NCBI GenBank assembly: GCA_020630455.1 | Contig: JAHDBK010000023.1 | Location: 1 to 16,518, forward strand | Length of the DNA stretch: 16,518 nt | From: Saprospiraceae bacterium | GTDB taxonomy: Bacteria; Bacteroidota; Bacteroidia; Chitinophagales; Saprospiraceae | Direction of reading: 5' to 3' | Shown here: one piece after another, positions 14,123-16,518 of the stretch | Numbering within the stretch: the first letter of the stretch is position 1 | Layout of the letters: the number at the start of each line of letters is the position of its first letter | The notes under the pieces: model-generated | What the model saw: only the letters and a program-made list of their open reading frames with translations | Databases searched by the model: none | Told to the model about the DNA's origin: nothing | Translations under genes and position numbers: made by a program

Positions 14123-16042
14123 TTATTTCTTCCTTCCTCGCTTCGCTCTAGTTCTTGACAATTTTCCTTTTGAACGATATTTCACACGTTCAAATTTGAT
14201 TTGCTTTTTGGCATCGTGGAGGAGTTTTTCTACGAGGTCTGGACGCTCCATTTTCTCAAGGGCTTGTTTGATTTGTTGGCGATTTTCTTTTTTATACCAA
14301 AAGAAAAATTGGTGCTGTTTGAGTTTCTCATTTTTAGATTTAGCCGTAAAAACAGGACGCAGTGTATAAGGGTGTAAACCCGTATAATAAATGACAGTTG
14401 CGACGGTCATTGGAGTTGGAGTAAAGTCCTGCACTTGTTCTAGTTTGAAGCCCATGTCCTTGGTTTCAGCAGCTAAATTTGCCATGTCTTCTTCCTTGCT
14501 ACCAGGGTGACTACTGATAAAATAAGGGATTAATGGTTGATTCAAATCGTGTTTTTTATTATAGCGGTCATATTTTTTCTTAAATTCATGAAAATGCTTA
14601 AATGATGGTTTACGCATGAGTTTTAAGGTGTCATCAGAAGTATGCTCAGGAGCTACCTTTAAGCGACCACAAACATGACGGTTGACCAATTGATCCATAT
14701 ACTCGTCTAGACTGCCATCATTATTTTTATTATAAGAATCTACTAACAAATCATATCGAATGCCACTTCCTACAAATGCTTTTTTGACATTGGGATGCTC
14801 ATCTACTTTGCGATATAGTTCTGTCAATGGCTTATGAGAAGTATCTAAATTGCTACATACCACAGGATGAATACAAGAAGGAGCGACACAGCGGTCGCAG
14901 ATGCTTTGTACTTTACCCTTCATTCGATACATATTGGCAGAAGGACCTCCAATATCAGATATATATCCCTTGAAATCAGGCATGTTAGTTACTTGCTCTA
15001 CCTCTTTCATTATAGAGTCTTCAGAACGTGAGGCAATGAACTTTCCTTGATGTGCAGAGATGGTACAAAAACTACATCCACCAAAACAACCCCTATGGAT
15101 ATTGATTGAAAATTTAATCATCTCATAGGCAGGAATAGCACCGCGTTTCTTGTATTTAGGGTGTGGTGCTCTAGTATAGGGCAAGTCAAAAGAAGCATCG
15201 ATTTCATCTTCCAACATAGGCGGATAAGGAGGATTAATAATGAGCATATCCTTGCCCACATTTTGAATAATTCTCCTTGCTTGAACCTTATTAGATTCTT
15301 GCTCTATAATTTTAAAATTAGCAGCAAAACTTCGCTTGTCTTTTAAGCATTTTGCATGAGAATGTATCTTGACATCCGTCCAGTTTTTAGCTTGATATAC
15401 TCCTTCGTCTAATGATTGTAAAAAAGCAGTTTGAGGAATATTTTTCATAGAAGATAAAGGAACTCCTTTATCAAATAGCCTCAATATCTCAGTAAGGGGT
15501 TGTTCTCCCATTCCATAAACCAATATATCTGCCCCCGAATCAACCAATATACTTGGCATCAATCTGTCTTCCCAATAATCATAGTGAGTCACACGCCTTA
15601 GCGATGCTTCTATTCCTCCAATAATAACAGGAACATCTGGATATAATTTCTTTAAAATTTGGGTATATACTTTAGTTGCATAATCGGGTCTATAACCTGC
15701 TTCGCCTCCAGGGGTATAAGCATCGGTAGAACGTTTTCGTTTAGAAGCAGTGTAATGGTTGACCATAGGGTCCATACAGCCAGAAGTCACTCCAAAAAAC
15801 AAGCGAGGTTTTCCAAATTTTTTGAAATCCCTCAAATCATCTCTCCAATTGGGTTGAGGAATAATCCCTACTTTAAAACCCTTGCTCTCTATAATGCGAC
15901 CAATTACCGCTGAACCAAATGCAGGATGGTCCACATAGGCGTCACCTGAAACAACGACAACGTCTAATTGTTCCCAACCTCGTTTTTCCACCTCCTTCAT
16001 CGTAATAGGCAGCCAATCTGTAATAGGTCTCTGTTTTTCCAT
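14123..16042 (-). CDS. ygiQ: YgiQ family (UPF0313) radical SAM protein
   Basis: This is a 639-residue cytoplasmic protein; the substrate of this family is not known to me. The N-terminal region (about 1-75) has VVVVSGDAYVDHPAFGSAVIG, the B12-binding-like segment typical of YgiQ. The radical SAM cluster motif is HRGCFGGCSFC, with C319, C323 and C326 (CxxxCxxC) expected to bind a 4Fe-4S cluster and S-adenosylmethionine. A second cysteine group, C382, C385, C390 and C396, follows and may bind another metal centre. The C-terminus is strongly basic (about 605-639, KLSRTRAKRGRKK), suggesting contact with nucleic acid, which is inference. The start at 16042 keeps the conserved WLPIT segment before the B12-like region. 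A -7 element ends only 4 bp upstream. The four small membrane genes follow on the same strand after 73 bp. Confidence 0.92.
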   Translation of the reverse strand: MEKQRPITDWLPITMKEVEKRGWEQLDVVVVSGDAYVDHPAFGSAVIGRIIESKGFKVGIIPQPNWRDDLRDFKKFGKPRLFFGVTSGCMDPMVNHYTASKRKRSTDAYTPGGEAGYRPDYATKVYTQILKKLYPDVPVIIGGIEASLRRVTHYDYWEDRLMPSILVDSGADILVYGMGEQPLTEILRLFDKGVPLSSMKNIPQTAFLQSLDEGVYQAKNWTDVKIHSHAKCLKDKRSFAANFKIIEQESNKVQARRIIQNVGKDMLIINPPYPPMLEDEIDASFDLPYTRAPHPKYKKRGAIPAYEMIKFSINIHRGCFGGCSFCTISAHQGKFIASRSEDSIMKEVEQVTNMPDFKGYISDIGGPSANMYRMKGKVQSICDRCVAPSCIHPVVCSNLDTSHKPLTELYRKVDEHPNVKKAFVGSGIRYDLLVDSYNKNNDGSLDEYMDQLVNRHVCGRLKVAPEHTSDDTLKLMRKPSFKHFHEFKKKYDRYNKKHDLNQPLIPYFISSHPGSKEEDMANLAAETKDMGFKLEQVQDFTPTPMTVATVIYYTGLHPYTLRPVFTAKSKNEKLKQHQFFFWYKKENRQQIKQALEKMERPDLVEKLLHDAKKQIKFERVKYRSKGKLSRTRAKRGRKK

Positions 16043-16046
16043 AATA

Positions 16047-16054
16047 CAAAGATA
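16047..16054 (-). promoter_or_regulatory. Candidate -7 element just before the YgiQ-type start
   Basis: On the minus strand this reads TATCTTTG, a full TAnnTTTG match, followed by TATT and the ATG. Initiation at the usual distance would give an mRNA with almost no leader. No clear -33 TTTG is present at the expected spacing. Confidence 0.4.
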
Positions 16055-16133
16055 TGTAAAAATGTAGTATGAAGCTTTTTTTGTTTAAGTATTAGCTTAG
16101 TTGACGAAAATAATCACACTTTTTTAAATTTAA

Positions 16134-16157
16134 ATAATAAAGAAAACTCTTTATTAT
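16134..16157. repeat. Stem-loop repeat, AAAC-loop variant, copy 2
   Basis: The left arm ATAATAAAGA and right arm TCTTTATTAT pair perfectly over 10 bp around the loop AAAC. The interval 16137-16157 is identical to 4957-4977. It lies in the 148-bp gap between the TspO-like gene and the YgiQ-type gene, 34 bp beyond the former's stop. It has no good T tract in either direction. Confidence 0.7.
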
Positions 16158-16190
16158 ATGTATGTAAATATAATGTCTATTGTCTCCATT

Positions 16191-16518
16191 TTAATTATTA
16201 AAAACAATATATGCATTTAATGAAGTAGCAATACAAAGCCAAATGAAATAAGGAGCTATAAAAACGGATTTCCATTGTAGATTTTTATAAAAATAAAATA
16301 AAAAGTAAGCAATTAATACCGTTAAAGCTACTATAACTACTAATCCCCACCCTGTTAGATGCCAAGTAAAGAAAATGGGATTCCAAATGACATTAAGTAC
16401 CCATTGAAGGCTATATAATATGATTATAAATTTTTTATTATCAATTTCTTTCCAAAGTTGAGCCATGTAATATGCATAGCAAAGCATGATAGTCGTCCAA
16501 GCTGTACCAAAAACCCAA
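16191..16518 (-). CDS. tspO: TspO/MBR family membrane protein (5' end outside the window)
   Basis: The last 108 codons are visible. The reading frame continues upstream of the first in-window ATG (16487) to the window edge, reading WVFGTAWTTI, which matches the family's WxFGxxW-T segment, so the true start lies beyond 16518. TspO proteins are small five-helix membrane proteins that bind porphyrins and cholesterol-like ligands; their bacterial role is linked to tetrapyrrole and stress responses. Family features seen are LQWVLNVIWNPIFF, an FYFYKN helix end, APYFIWLCIATSLNAYIVFNN (the conserved PY-x-x-W and A-x-x-LN motifs) and four of the five expected hydrophobic helices. Nothing in the visible part is broken. 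The following gap to the YgiQ-type gene contains a stem-loop repeat, and the two genes have no obvious functional link. Confidence 0.88.
   Translation of the reverse strand, partial: WVFGTAWTTIMLCYAYYMAQLWKEIDNKKFIIILYSLQWVLNVIWNPIFFTWHLTGWGLVVIVALTVLIAYFLFYFYKNLQWKSVFIAPYFIWLCIATSLNAYIVFNN

Noticed and set aside
16191..16487. Complete 98-residue TspO starting at 16487
   Set aside because: The frame stays open to the window edge and encodes a conserved WxFGxxW-T segment upstream of that ATG, so the gene is truncated by the window and does not begin there.

Overview
The window is an AT-rich stretch of chromosome from a member of the Bacteroidota, most likely a gliding or T9SS-bearing lineage. 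The main evidence is a complete sprA (2436 codons) directly downstream of ruvA, an arrangement known from flavobacteria and relatives. Supporting signs are the lack of Shine-Dalgarno sequences at starts, several matches to the Bacteroidota -7 promoter element TAnnTTTG, and a fused aspartokinase-homoserine dehydrogenase. I cannot name the genus. No rRNA, tRNA, CRISPR array, transposase or phage gene is visible.

Layout. Positions 1-510 hold a small DUF1493-type (acyl-carrier-like) gene lying between two copies of a 20-bp direct repeat, the first cut by the window edge. Positions 511-759 are non-coding and hold an inverted repeat and two degenerate heptanucleotide arrays that run up to the start of thrA (760-3231). 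A perfect AT-only palindrome separates thrA from a convergent gene for a secreted MORN/YwqK-like protein (3282-4043, minus). Next come ruvA (4327-4920) and sprA (5098-12408), both on the plus strand. A strong bidirectional terminator (12432-12466) closes sprA and, from the other side, a minus-strand run of four small membrane-protein genes (12471-14049). These four are a tandem duplication of a two-gene unit. Upstream of them on the same strand are a YgiQ-type radical SAM gene (14123-16042) and the 3' part of a TspO/MBR gene (16191 to the window edge).

How the genes relate. Most are unconnected housekeeping functions: threonine/methionine/lysine-branch amino-acid synthesis, Holliday-junction processing, and the outer-membrane channel of the type IX secretion system. 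The least understood parts are the duplicated membrane-protein pair, the DUF1493 gene in its repeat-bounded unit, and two families of dispersed short repeats. One repeat family is a hairpin with arms AATAAAGA/TCTTTATT and a loop of AATT or AAAC. The other consists of 7-bp-period arrays beside gene ends. The repeats recur across the whole 16.5 kb and look like genome-wide families, not a local accident.
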